From: Cerina litoralis
GTDB lineage: Bacteria > Bacteroidota > Bacteroidia > Flavobacteriales > Flavobacteriaceae
Reading direction: 5' to 3'
Assembly: GCA_022008415.1 (NCBI GenBank)
Contig: JAIRBC010000012.1
Location: 62,001 to 126,000, forward strand
DNA: 64,000 nucleotides
The notes under the pieces were generated by a model. It had not been told where the DNA came from, made no database searches, and saw nothing but the letters and a program-made list of their open reading frames with translations. The position numbers and the translations under genes were made by a program. This document shows, one piece after another, positions 43,040 to 51,880 of this stretch (positions within the stretch are counted from its first letter, which is position 1; every line of letters begins with the position of its first letter).

Positions 43040-44590
43040 CTAATCAAAGACGCCATTGTACGAACTACCCATATAACTGCCCCATTTGGGATTCTTTTCA
43101 ATTGGTATATCGGTGTCTATTCTATTCACCTGAAGCCCATCAAACGTATAGGTCTGTTTAACATTGGTGCCGTGAACATAGATGATATCCATAAAGCCGT
43201 TATTATCCAGATCTCCCACCCATGGGGTAGAGGATATGTTATTGCCTTTATAACTGAGGTTTAGCTTTGTCACTTTCCTTTTGGAAAACTCGATGACCGC
43301 CAGGTCATTGTAAAAATATTTCCTCTTCAAGCTGTCAAATACTTGGTAATTCATCGGCATTAAGGCTTCGTCCAGACCATCACTGTCAAGATCCACGGCA
43401 ACAGGGGAGGTCATTTGATAAAAACCCAAGGAATCCTGTAGCACAACCTTGCCGCTTTTTCCATCGACCATAAATTGTTTAGACCATTCCAGGTCGGGCC
43501 ATTTACCCTGGGCATAAGAGGTGAAAAAATCCGGGATATCATCGCCCGTAAAATTGCCGACGGCCATGGAGCCATACGCTTCGGTACCCGGCATGGAAAC
43601 TTGCCAAATGGGTTGGTAGGTCTTTCCATCGAAAGCGAGCATTCGGCCATCGACCGCATTTGTAACGATATCATGAATGCCATCCCGGTTAATATCTACC
43701 CAGACAGCTGGGCCAATAAAACCACGGGTTGTACTGGTAGCGAGTTTAATGGATCGGGAAATATCGCCCGATCTTATTTCAGCTATGGAGGTAACAAAAA
43801 GATTTCCACCAAGGGTTTCCCCTCCCGTACCAAAAATCACGGTTCTGGCCGTTTGGGACGAATCGGGCAAAACCGCTACGGACAAATAGGTCTCCTTGCC
43901 ATCGGGCATCATTGCCCTGCTGATCACTTTTCCGTTTCTACTGTCCAAAATAACCAAATAACCGGGCAGCCTGTTGGGATCATGGGGTTCGGCAAGGATA
44001 TCCCCACCGTTGGAAATTAAAATATCTGGCTGTCCGTCATCGTTCTGATCTGGGATAAACAACGGATTATAAAAATTAAACCATTCCGATTGTTGTCCCT
44101 CTGGCTTTTGAAATCGCCAAATCACCGTTCCCGTCCTTCCATCGATAGCCATAAACTGGGCCGAACGGCCTCCGATAAAAACATCTTCTATGGCATCGCC
44201 ATTTATGTCGAGAAAGGCGGCCGATCCAAAAATTTGATCCTTTGCGGAAACATGCCACATTAGGTCCCCATTTTTTCCGTTGATCGCGACTACCGCAGAA
44301 TCGCTTACTTGGAATTCCTCCCTACCGGCTCCTAGGATTATATCTCCTACGCCATCGGCGTTTAGATCGGTTATGCGGGGGGAGGAAAAAGTTCCTATAC
44401 CCGGAAATTTCTTCAACCACGATTGCTGGGAATAGCCCAAATTGTTGGACATGGAGAGCAAGAGAAGGAATGATAATAATTGATACAGGTTTCTAAGGCC
44501 CAAAGACGCCGTTTTGCCTACCGACCAGCTATTTTTCCCGTTTCCCCCAAGTCTGAAACCAGGTTTTTGCAAAATTTTCCGTGTTGTCAT
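43040..44590 (-). CDS. FG-GAP/PQQ-like beta-propeller secreted protein
   Basis: 516-residue exported protein with an unusual 35-residue basic stretch before the hydrophobic signal core (LYQLLSFLLLLSMSNNLGYSQ). Then repeats of the calcium-binding FG-GAP or VCBS type: DLNADGVGDIILG, DINGDAIEDVFIGG, DQNDDGQPDILI, DINRDGIHDIVT, DLDSDGLDEALM and DLDNNGFMDIIY, about six or seven blades. Some blades also read like PQQ propeller words (GKNGDLMWHVS and GRTGTVIWRF). No catalytic motif; likely a ligand-binding or surface-attached propeller. The true start may lie after the first ATG because the leader is long. Confidence 0.75.
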   Translation of the reverse strand: MTTRKILQKPGFRLGGNGKNSWSVGKTASLGLRNLYQLLSFLLLLSMSNNLGYSQQSWLKKFPGIGTFSSPRITDLNADGVGDIILGAGREEFQVSDSAVVAINGKNGDLMWHVSAKDQIFGSAAFLDINGDAIEDVFIGGRSAQFMAIDGRTGTVIWRFQKPEGQQSEWFNFYNPLFIPDQNDDGQPDILISNGGDILAEPHDPNRLPGYLVILDSRNGKVISRAMMPDGKETYLSVAVLPDSSQTARTVIFGTGGETLGGNLFVTSIAEIRSGDISRSIKLATSTTRGFIGPAVWVDINRDGIHDIVTNAVDGRMLAFDGKTYQPIWQVSMPGTEAYGSMAVGNFTGDDIPDFFTSYAQGKWPDLEWSKQFMVDGKSGKVVLQDSLGFYQMTSPVAVDLDSDGLDEALMPMNYQVFDSLKRKYFYNDLAVIEFSKRKVTKLNLSYKGNNISSTPWVGDLDNNGFMDIIYVHGTNVKQTYTFDGLQVNRIDTDIPIEKNPKWGSYMGSSYNGVFD

Positions 44591-44667
44591 CCAAAATAAT
44601 ATTAGTGACCCCTTAAAGCGATTCCTTCCATCTTCCGTGAATTTACAATTTACTTTTGAAATTATAA

Positions 44668-44817
44668 TACCAATTTCATCTGCCGTACTCGTGGGATAAG
44701 GGACAAGAACGTATCAGGGCCAGTTATAAGCATAACTACGGCCGCTTGGCCATGATAAGGGCGAAGCACGATCCCGAGAATTTCTTTAGGGTGAACCAGA
44801 ATATTAGGCCGGAATAA
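44668..44817 (+). pseudogene. C-terminal remnant of a FAD-linked (berberine-bridge type) oxidase
   Basis: In a spacer without other genes, one plus-strand frame reads QFHLPYSWDKGQERIRASYK, then HNYGRLAMIRAKHDPENFFR and VNQNIRPE before a stop at 44815-44817. This is the characteristic C-terminus (BBE domain) of FAD-binding oxidoreductases: GQxRxRxxYxxNYxRLxxIxxxYDPxNxFRxNQNIxP. An in-frame stop (44665-44667) cuts it off upstream and no start exists. The remainder of the gene is gone, leaving a decayed tail, about 49 codons. Confidence 0.8.
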
Positions 44818-44942
44818 GTCGTATAAGTAGACTTTCCCATTAGTTTCATATATTTACCTAGGGCCTTTATATAAGGTACAACAAAAAAAATAGGACCACC
44901 TCCACGGGAGGTGGTTTACTAATTAGAAATATATCCGAAACC

Positions 44943-45704
44943 ATGCAATCAAAAATTCACCTCCTTTTCCTTCTTCTGCTTTCATTTGCTTCCTGTAAAA
45001 ACGAAAAGAAAAGCGAAAATCGCCTGAAACCCTCTACCGAAGTCAAGATTTCGGCAACACCCAATCAATTGTCCGAAGCCGAAAAAGAAGCAGGTTGGAC
45101 ACTGCTTTTTAACGGAAAGACCACCGAGGGATGGCATCTGTACAACTACCCGGATTCCACCTCGGTGTGGCAGGTCGTGGATGGCACACTGTATTGTGAT
45201 TCAAAAAATAGGGAGTACCAACAGGGCGATTTTGTAACGGACAGGGAATTTGAGAACTACGAACTTGTTTTTGATTGGAAACTCGCAAAAGAGAGCAACA
45301 GCGGTGTCTTTATCAACGTACAAGAAAGCCCAAAATACGCCGCAGCGTGGCATACCGGACCCGAGTACCAACTTTTAGATCCGGAGCATAGGGACCAGGT
45401 TGTAGCGAACAAACGTTCTGGATGCCTCTTTGCCTTTTACCCTCAGCTAAACCCAACGGAAACCAACAGGGCAGGGGAGTGGAACACCTCCAAAATTAAA
45501 CAAGTGGATGGCAAGGTGGAGTTCTATCTCAACGGAAATTTAACGGCAAAAGCAGATTTTACATCCCCTCAATGGACAGAAAGGATTGCGGAAACCCACT
45601 TTACCAAGTTCCCCAATTACGGAAAGGCCACCAAAGGCCGGATAGGACTACAGGACTGGTTCTCCGATGCTTGGTTCCGCAATATAAAAATCAGGGAGCT
45701 GTAA
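44943..45704 (+). CDS. DUF1080 (3-keto-disaccharide hydrolase-type) lipoprotein
   Basis: 253-residue lipoprotein; lipobox FASC with Cys18. The DUF1080 fold shows GWTLLFNGKTTEGWHLY at the start, VWQVVDGTLYCD, NYELVFDWKLAKESNSGVFINV, TGPEYQLLD and GRIGLQDWFSDAWFRNIKIREL at the end, a beta-jelly-roll enzyme now linked to hydrolysis of 3-keto glycosides. Export as a lipoprotein fits periplasmic processing. Gfo/Idh oxidoreductase and TIM-barrel isomerase genes nearby are the expected partners. Confidence 0.92.
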   Translation: MQSKIHLLFLLLLSFASCKNEKKSENRLKPSTEVKISATPNQLSEAEKEAGWTLLFNGKTTEGWHLYNYPDSTSVWQVVDGTLYCDSKNREYQQGDFVTDREFENYELVFDWKLAKESNSGVFINVQESPKYAAAWHTGPEYQLLDPEHRDQVVANKRSGCLFAFYPQLNPTETNRAGEWNTSKIKQVDGKVEFYLNGNLTAKADFTSPQWTERIAETHFTKFPNYGKATKGRIGLQDWFSDAWFRNIKIREL

Positions 45705-45744
45705 ATAAAGTTCAAGGCTTAAGGTTCAAAGTTTTTCCCCTTCT

Positions 45745-45797
45745 CACCGTATCACGGATCAACCGCATCACCATATCACTGCATCACGGTATCACCT
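45745..45797. repeat. degenerate short-period repeat (CATCACCATATCACTG words)
   Basis: CCGTATCACGGATCAACCGC then ATCACCATATCACTGCATCA and CGGTATCACC: the word cnnnatcac recurs five or more times with a period of 8-10. It lies in the spacer before the gene at 45829. Confidence 0.5.
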
Positions 45798-45828
45798 AAC
45801 TAACCCACAATTGCTATCTTAGCGCCCT

Positions 45829-46827
45829 ATGGATTCACTTACGCAGATCGTATTGGGTGCCGCTGTTGGGGAAGCGGTTCTTGGGAGAAAAGTTGGCAAC
45901 AAGGCCATGTTATACGGAGCCATTGCCGGTACCATCCCAGATTTGGACATCCTCTCGTCGCATTTTACCGATACCGTCACCGCCCTGGAGATTCACAGGG
46001 GATTTACGCATTCCATCTTTTTCTCGGTGATATTTGCCCCGATCTTCGGTTGGCTAGTTTCTCGCTACGAGAAATACAAGGACTTTAAAGACTGGTCCTG
46101 GTTATTTTTCTGGGCCTTGGTGACGCATCCAATTTTGGACGCATTTACTACATGGGGCACGCAGCTCTTTTGGCCTCTGGGTACGAGGATTGCGCTTAAG
46201 TCTATCTTTGTGATCGATCCGCTATATACCGTACCGTTTATAGTATTTTTAATTCTGGCCATGTCTCAAAAACGCTCCTCCAAAAAGCGCCGATATTACA
46301 ATACTATGGGGTTGGCAGTAAGTTCGGGCTATTTGGGGCTTACACTTTTTTTAAAATGGGCTGCCTATTCAAAGTTTGAGAATGCCCTAAAGGAACAGAA
46401 GATAGAATACAGGAAAATTGATACCAGACCCTCTCCTTTAAATACAGTTTTATGGAGTGCCAATATAGAGACCGAGGATGCCTTTTTAATAGGTCATTAT
46501 TCATTTTTTGATTCCAAACCGATTTCCTTTGCCCGTTATCCAAAAAATCATCAATTGATCGAAGATCTGGTTCAGTACGAAAAAATGCGACGTATGATTG
46601 CAATTTCCCAGGGCTGGTTTACCATTACCCAACAAGACAATACCTTGTATTATAACGATTTGCGCTTTGGTCTATTAAGTATGGATTCAAAGGCGCATAA
46701 TTTTGTCTTTCAGTACCGTATCCACTTGGATAACCCGGGGCATCTTAAGTTTGTGGAAACACCCAAAAATCGGGATAACGCAAAGCAGTTGTTGCAAGAC
46801 CTATGGGTTCGGGTGAAAGGAAATTGA
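45829..46827 (+). CDS. DUF457 (YbcI-like) membrane-bound metal-dependent hydrolase
   Basis: 332-residue inner-membrane protein. The N-terminal MDSLTQIVLGAAVGEAVLGRKVGNKAMLYGAIAGTIPDLDIL, with EIHRGFTHS and ALVTHPILDAFTTWGTQLFWPLG, gives a set of His and Asp residues that form the metal site of this family. Several membrane segments follow, then a soluble C-terminal part of about 130 residues. Homologues act in membrane or DNA-damage settings, but the activity is not well defined. Confidence 0.88.
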   Translation: MDSLTQIVLGAAVGEAVLGRKVGNKAMLYGAIAGTIPDLDILSSHFTDTVTALEIHRGFTHSIFFSVIFAPIFGWLVSRYEKYKDFKDWSWLFFWALVTHPILDAFTTWGTQLFWPLGTRIALKSIFVIDPLYTVPFIVFLILAMSQKRSSKKRRYYNTMGLAVSSGYLGLTLFLKWAAYSKFENALKEQKIEYRKIDTRPSPLNTVLWSANIETEDAFLIGHYSFFDSKPISFARYPKNHQLIEDLVQYEKMRRMIAISQGWFTITQQDNTLYYNDLRFGLLSMDSKAHNFVFQYRIHLDNPGHLKFVETPKNRDNAKQLLQDLWVRVKGN

Positions 46828-47002
46828 CACCGATGTACCCTTATTAACGGTACAATAAGGTCCAATGGGTTCATCGCTAAATTGGGGTGAGCCAAGAATT
46901 TGGCACTCTCTTGTACAATAACTTTCCGTAACCTAAAACTAAGGGGTAATGCAATCATAATTTTTCACTACATTTAATGAAATGGTTTAAACGTGAAAAG
47001 AT

Positions 47003-47416
47003 ATGCGCTTAATTCTATTTTTCATCGGATTCTTAATGGCCTGCAGCTGTAAAACGGAAAAAAAATCAATAAATATTGACGAAGAAGCCGTGCCCCAACG
47101 CAGTGAATTGAGCGTAGAGTCCCAATTGATGCTTGGCAATAGATTGTTTTCAGAAAAAACATGTACTACCTGCCATGCGGTCAGCAGTAAAAAAGTTGGA
47201 CCTTCGGTCAAGGAAATAATGCATGTTTATAGAGAACAGAAGGGAGATATAGTTGCCTTTTTAAAAGGTGAGGCCGAACCCATCGTGGACACCATCTCTG
47301 CCCAAGTAGACATTATGCAAGAGAATATTGACGGTTTTTTGCAAGGTGTGTCCGATGAAGACCTAAAAATCATAGCAAACTATATGCTGCATATCGATGA
47401 AATAAGTATGGATTAG
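47003..47416 (+). CDS. c-type cytochrome lipoprotein (class I)
   Basis: 137-residue lipoprotein with a hydrophobic start and Cys residues in MACSCKTEKK that act as lipobox. One haem c site, CTTCH near 53-57, is followed by a small soluble helical domain with a possible axial Met in DIMQEN. Size and single haem suggest a class I electron carrier attached to the membrane. The haem lyase CcsBA is encoded in this window at 10149. Its redox partners are not visible. Confidence 0.88.
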   Translation: MRLILFFIGFLMACSCKTEKKSINIDEEAVPQRSELSVESQLMLGNRLFSEKTCTTCHAVSSKKVGPSVKEIMHVYREQKGDIVAFLKGEAEPIVDTISAQVDIMQENIDGFLQGVSDEDLKIIANYMLHIDEISMD

Positions 47417-47616
47417 TATACAAATGGATCTAAGATAATCTAAGCTTTTCCTTTTACCTACGAATATTATATTTTCTACACACTAATATTTGCTGAAAAG
47501 TTTATCGTTGAGATGATGGGAAACCGATCTAGAGGAATTTCCCCGCAATTAACATCTTCAATTGGGAGAACGCAGGAATTATTGTAAATTCATCCGATCA
47601 ATAGGTAAAACATAGA

Positions 47617-48981
47617 ATGAAGGATCCTCGAATTATTTTTGTCTTTATGCTTGCCTTGGTGGTGGGCTGCAATTCCGGAAAAAAGGAACAAAAAGCAGAA
47701 AAATCACTCGCCATCACCGTTCCCAAGTTGGTTACCGCCGATATAGAAGCCGGAATTAAAGACAACATCGCAAAAAAGGTAAAAGAGGGGGACGGATATT
47801 TTAACATGACTACGGACGGAAAAGATTTACGTCTTCAGTTGGTACGTGTACATACGGAGTACCTTTCAAATTTAGGCCCACGCCGCCATTTTGCGTGCGT
47901 TGACCTGGCCGATATTAGCGGTGATGTATACGATGTGGATTTTTTTCTGGAAGGGGATCCGGGAAACATGACCGTTACCGAAACAACCCTGCACAAGCTC
48001 AACGGTAAACCTTTTTACACCTGGAAACAACGCGGGGACAAGACGTGGTATACGGTACCTGTCCAAAACGCATCCTCAAATTTGCTCGGGGTGATCGAAG
48101 GGGTGGACCAATTTGAATTTCATTACGAGGTTACCCTTCCAGAAATGAAGGAATCGGCAAGAATGTGGATACCCGTTCCCCAGAGCGATCGCTTTCAAAC
48201 CGTTAAATTGGTTTCGCTCCACGCCCCAGTGGAACATAAAATAATCCAGGAAAGGAAATACGGCAATGAGGTTTTGTACATGGAACTTACCCCGGAACAA
48301 AGTGGGGAAAAAGTAGAACTTGTCTACGACGTAGAAAGACATGAGAAAAATCCGTACGAGGATACCTCGTCCCCTACAAAATATCTAGAACCCAGCCTTT
48401 TGATGCCGGTCGGCGATCGGTTTCAGGTACTGGCAGATTCCATTATTGCCCTAAAGCACAGTGAAGGAGCGATTATGGAGGCAAGGGCTTTGTACGATTA
48501 TATAATAGACAATATGCGTTATATAAAAGCGGGCATATACGGCACGGGAGATGCCGTTTACGCATGTGATGCCCTAACCGGGAACTGCACGGAGTTTCAT
48601 TCGCTCTTTATTTCCTTGGCCAGGTCTGCGGGAATACCATCAAGATTTGCGGTAGGGGCCGCCATACCGTCAGATCGTGACGAAGGGGGCATCGATGGTT
48701 ATCACTGTTGGGCAGAGTTTTATGCAGAGGGAAAATGGTGGCCCGTAGATATCAGTGAAGCCAATAAATACACGGCCCTCGCCACCTACTATTTTGGCCG
48801 GAATCCGGCAAACCGAATAGAATTCACCCAGGGGCGCGATCTTAAAATAGAACCGGGACCCGTTTCCGGACCGATTAACTTTCTCGCATATCCGGTCATG
48901 GAAATAGGAAAAATCCCAGCCTTTCCAAAAACGTTTTTTTCATTTATCAGGAAAGCTAGTATTGAGTTAAGCCAAAATTGA
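47617..48981 (+). CDS. transglutaminase-like domain lipoprotein
   Basis: 454-residue lipoprotein (lipobox VVGC, Cys18). The C-terminal half is a transglutaminase-like domain: GNCTEFHSLFISLARSAGIPSRFAVGAAIP gives the catalytic Cys, and GGIDGYHCWAEFYAEGKWWPVDISEAN gives the His and Asp, so the Cys-His-Asp triad is complete. The 230-residue N-terminal part has two beta-domains (VSLHAPVEHKIIQERKYGNEVLYMEL is one piece) and no known motif. A peptidase or amidase in the periplasm is likely. Its 3' end overlaps a small opposing frame at 48967-49071. Confidence 0.9.
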   Translation: MKDPRIIFVFMLALVVGCNSGKKEQKAEKSLAITVPKLVTADIEAGIKDNIAKKVKEGDGYFNMTTDGKDLRLQLVRVHTEYLSNLGPRRHFACVDLADISGDVYDVDFFLEGDPGNMTVTETTLHKLNGKPFYTWKQRGDKTWYTVPVQNASSNLLGVIEGVDQFEFHYEVTLPEMKESARMWIPVPQSDRFQTVKLVSLHAPVEHKIIQERKYGNEVLYMELTPEQSGEKVELVYDVERHEKNPYEDTSSPTKYLEPSLLMPVGDRFQVLADSIIALKHSEGAIMEARALYDYIIDNMRYIKAGIYGTGDAVYACDALTGNCTEFHSLFISLARSAGIPSRFAVGAAIPSDRDEGGIDGYHCWAEFYAEGKWWPVDISEANKYTALATYYFGRNPANRIEFTQGRDLKIEPGPVSGPINFLAYPVMEIGKIPAFPKTFFSFIRKASIELSQN

Positions 48982-49071
48982 CGCGTAATCCAATGCGTCT
49001 TTTGCGGCATACTCCCGAAGCTTCTGCAACCCGCGGGCTACCACGAAATCCACGTTTGCCTGATACGACAT
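48967..49071 (-). CDS. possible 34-residue small protein or gene remnant
   Basis: On the minus strand an ATG at 49071 opens a frame of 34 codons, MSYQANVDFVVARGLQKLRE then YAAKDALDYASILA, with stop at 48967-48969. The composition looks like a real amphipathic helix. It overlaps the end of the transglutaminase-like gene by 15 bases. No hit to a family I know. It could be the last bit of a decayed gene with no start function, or a small protein. Weak support. Confidence 0.25.
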   Translation of the reverse strand: MSYQANVDFVVARGLQKLREYAAKDALDYASILA

Positions 49072-49141
49072 TATAGCTTTAACTTAGCACAAGTGTCACA
49101 TTTCAGGTGGAAATAAAGGACCAGGAAATACCACCAAAATG

Positions 49142-49172
49142 CCTGCCCGACAACACCTTTCTGGCGGGCAGG
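49142..49172. repeat. CCTGCCCG/CGGGCAGG inverted repeat
   Basis: CCTGCCCG (49142-49149) and CGGGCAGG (49165-49172) form a perfect 8-bp stem around CTTTCTGGC, with a related TTCTGGCGGGCTTGCCCG at 52678-52694. Intergenic palindrome, possibly part of a REP-like family. Confidence 0.5.
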
Positions 49173-49213
49173 GAAATACTCAAGATATCTGGCTTCTATC
49201 TGGAAAGATTAGG

Positions 49214-49477
49214 TTATTCTGGATGTTCCGTGCTATCCTTGGCCGGATGCTCATCCCCATCTTTAGCTTCGGTAGGATGTTCCTCGCTATCACTTGTGGG
49301 ATGTTCCTCACCATCCTTTGCTTTGGCGTGATGTTCCCCGCTTTCCGGGTCCGCTGCCTGTTCTTTGGTGTTTTCCTGTTTTTTTGTTTCCCTGCAAGAG
49401 CTCAGCGTACCGGCTGCAACGAAGGCGAAAAGGAGCATTACCAAGGTAAAGTACTTAAGTTCTTTTAATCGGCTCAT
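49214..49477 (-). CDS. small lipoprotein with EHP repeats
   Basis: 87-residue protein with a signal peptide and lipobox TLSSC (Cys28). The mature part is hydrophilic and contains repeats of EEHP/DEHP/TEHP: GEEHPTSDSEEHPTEAKDGD and EHPAKDSTEHPE, plus EHH near 48-50. The His-Glu pattern is like a weak metal-binding surface. The repeats are also seen in the DNA as related words of about 30 bases. No homologue is recalled. The strand is chosen because the lipobox and hydrophobic start are sound; the opposite frames only show repeats of it. Confidence 0.7.
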   Translation of the reverse strand: MSRLKELKYFTLVMLLFAFVAAGTLSSCRETKKQENTKEQAADPESGEHHAKAKDGEEHPTSDSEEHPTEAKDGDEHPAKDSTEHPE

Positions 49478-49816
49478 AATAGTTGATGTTTTTGTTAGAA
49501 AAGGTTTAAATCAATACTTTGTTCAAAAATTAAGCGGAACGGTCAGTAAGCGCTTGATTCTGTTAAATATAACAAATTTCGGCAGAAGCGCGTTAACTAA
49601 GCCAAAAATTATACGGGTTCTACCATTATTTTGCAGAAGGATTTTATCGATTTTTATCGGAAGGCGCCCAATAACGGTTTTTGGCGATACACTGATCGCA
49701 TTGCCCCAAACACTAATTACAGGGCGAAAGGCGTTTGGATAAAAGCGCATAGCGCTTGTTGATAAGATGTAGATTATTAGGGTGACCCGATATCACAACA
49801 ACAACGCGCAGCAGAC
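49478..49816. other. 339-base spacer without a supported gene
   Basis: Between the EHP-repeat lipoprotein and the MFS gene. Frames up to about 75 codons on both strands lack signal or domain features, and no T-run hairpin or TAnnTTTG box stands out. AAAAGCGCATAGCGCTTGTTG near 49741 has a small GCGC palindrome. Nothing else seen. Confidence 0.4.
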
Positions 49817-51142
49817 CTAGCGTTTATCAACTATTTGAACATTGGGCAAAAGGGAACATCGGTAGGCACCCAACATCCCGAAAAGGGATAGGAACAATAT
49901 GACCCCCTCCGTTGAAACCACAGAAACGGCCGCGCTAATGCCACCGGTAATCAAAAGAATAAAGCCAATAATGGTATTGCTTACGGAAACATAATCGGTA
50001 CGTCTGTTCCCACTGGCCATATCCACGATATAGGTCTTTCGCCCGAGACGTACCCCGCTATGAGCTATGCCCAATAAAAAGAAGGCCAAAGGGTATAGCC
50101 ACGTGGCATGTTTTAGTATCGGGACGTAGGTCACCAATACAAACATTACGATGCCCAGCGCAGAGGCAATTACAGCCGAGATTACCATTACATTTTTGCT
50201 CGAGACATCGGCCATTCTTCCCCAAATGGGAGCGCTCAATATAGATGCCAGACCGTTGACCAAGATAAAAAGGCCCAATAAGTATCCCTCCTTGCCCAAT
50301 ATGTCCTGTGCTAGCAATACGTAAAAGGGGGCGGTAAGCGCGGAGCAAAGCAAAAGCGACCTAGCAATAATAAAGTTTCTGAAATTTGTATCGGAACGTA
50401 CAATATTCATTCTTTCCATCGCTTCCTTCCATCCATTTTTTCCACCGGAGGTTTCTCCAGGAAATTCTCTGATCATCGCGTAGACGAGGGCCGAAAGCAA
50501 CCACATACTTGCCGCAAAAAATATGGTATAGCTATAAAAGGTAACGTCTGCACCACTCTTGGATCGGTACATTAAATAAAATCCCGCCAACAATACCAGC
50601 ACCCCCGAAACCGAAACGGTATACCCCTTTAATCTTCCTCTTCTTTGCCTAGGAATCGTTTTCCCCAGCACGTCTTTAGAAGCGACGGAACACAGGCCTC
50701 TGGATAGGCTAAAAACGATCAACAATAGTATTATGGACCATCCAGCGGTGGCACCGGAAGTATAAAGGGTTACAAAGCCGATCGCCATAATACTCAAGCA
50801 TTGCAATACGCTGCCCACAACATACACCCATTTGCGCTTCTCTTTAGTTCTTATATATCCGGCGATCACTATTTGGGGCAGCATGGAACCGGATTCACGG
50901 ATGGGCACAATAAAACTGATCAAATAAACCGGGGCATTTACAAAGCTCATAACCCATGTTAAAACCGTCTTCGGATTGCTCAGGGTGTCCCCCAGCTTCG
51001 ATAGGATATTGCTGAACATTATTAAAAAGTAATTCTTTGGGGTATACCGGCAGGCATTCTCGTCTATGTCCGTACAGGACCGTGCGTCTTCCTCATTGTT
51101 TAGGTAATCGTATAATTGCTCGGTCCAGATAGATTTCTTCAT
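49817..51142 (-). CDS. MFS transporter
   Basis: 441-residue membrane protein with about 12 membrane segments and a soluble 35-residue N-terminus (LYDYLNNEEDARSCTDIDE) of unusual length. GYIRTKEKRKWVYVVGS is the loop after segment 2, RGLCSVASKDVLGKTIPRQRRGRLKG is in the central loop. The pattern is of the large MFS family, and no subclass motif allows a substrate guess. It is on the same strand as, and 126 bases downstream of, the DEAD-like gene. Confidence 0.82.
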   Translation of the reverse strand: MKKSIWTEQLYDYLNNEEDARSCTDIDENACRYTPKNYFLIMFSNILSKLGDTLSNPKTVLTWVMSFVNAPVYLISFIVPIRESGSMLPQIVIAGYIRTKEKRKWVYVVGSVLQCLSIMAIGFVTLYTSGATAGWSIILLLIVFSLSRGLCSVASKDVLGKTIPRQRRGRLKGYTVSVSGVLVLLAGFYLMYRSKSGADVTFYSYTIFFAASMWLLSALVYAMIREFPGETSGGKNGWKEAMERMNIVRSDTNFRNFIIARSLLLCSALTAPFYVLLAQDILGKEGYLLGLFILVNGLASILSAPIWGRMADVSSKNVMVISAVIASALGIVMFVLVTYVPILKHATWLYPLAFFLLGIAHSGVRLGRKTYIVDMASGNRRTDYVSVSNTIIGFILLITGGISAAVSVVSTEGVILFLSLFGMLGAYRCSLLPNVQIVDKR

Positions 51143-51268
51143 ACAACAAATTTAGTGGAAAAAGCAATAGGGCTATAAAACTTTATCTGGTGTAACAAGC
51201 TTTATTAAATAGATTTAGATGGGACCGTTCAAAACGCTGTTTTATAAACAAGTATGAAGTTTCAATCC

Positions 51269-51880
51269 CTATGCTTCAATTATTTTGGAGTGTTCCATAA
51301 AATAGGATTCAAAGTGCTTTAGTTGTGGATGTAATTTTTCGGAGTACACAACATACTGGCATTTTTTAATACTTTGGGTTATGGAAATAACAGCGCCTGC
51401 ATCCGTACTTTTATTCAGAAATTCAGCGTCGTCTATACTAAATAGCTTTAATTGAGAGGTATTTATCCCGTTCAATAAAAACAGTTTTTTCATTGCCTTG
51501 GGCGTGGAAATTAGAATATCTATCCCCTCAAAGATTTCCGACTTTTGTATATCGATATGTAGTTCTTCATACCCCACATATACGCGCAACGAATTATTTT
51601 TGGTATAGGATAAAAAGGTACTGTACAATGCCAACGCCTTCTCCTTATTTTCTACTAAAACCACAGCTCTTGGCGCATTTCCCATCGCCTCACACCTTAG
51701 CTTTTGCAAGGTGGTAAGTACAAGGGTGGTCGTTTTTCCACCGCCCTTCGGTGCCGTACAAAAGGTATTGGACCCACTCTTTATTACAGGAATACTACTG
51801 CGCTGAAGGGGAGTGGGGGTTGTTATTTTTAGCCGTTCCAGTGTCTCTAGTATATGGGCGTGTAATTTTTTAAAAGGCAT
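51269..51880 (-). CDS. single-domain DEAD-like protein (no helicase domain 2)
   Basis: 203-residue protein matching only the first RecA-like domain of DEAD-box helicases. The Q-motif region (TTPTPLQRSSIP, 20-31) and a Walker A APKGGGKT (43-50) are present, motif Ib reads STPKA (125-129) where TPGR is usual, motif II reads DDAE (150-153) in place of DEAD, and motif III reads YSEK. No domain 2 (motifs IV-VI) follows. Stop codon and length look natural, not truncated by a frameshift. It may bind ATP or RNA without unwinding, for instance as a regulator. The neighbour on the other side is a cold-shock protein gene. Confidence 0.75.
   Translation of the reverse strand: MPFKKLHAHILETLERLKITTPTPLQRSSIPVIKSGSNTFCTAPKGGGKTTTLVLTTLQKLRCEAMGNAPRAVVLVENKEKALALYSTFLSYTKNNSLRVYVGYEELHIDIQKSEIFEGIDILISTPKAMKKLFLLNGINTSQLKLFSIDDAEFLNKSTDAGAVISITQSIKKCQYVVYSEKLHPQLKHFESYFMEHSKIIEA

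Noticed and set aside
49139-49468. Repeat-rich plus-strand frames over the EHP lipoprotein
   Set aside because: They are the antisense of the real repeat gene; the minus frame has a sound signal peptide and lipobox, the plus frames do not.
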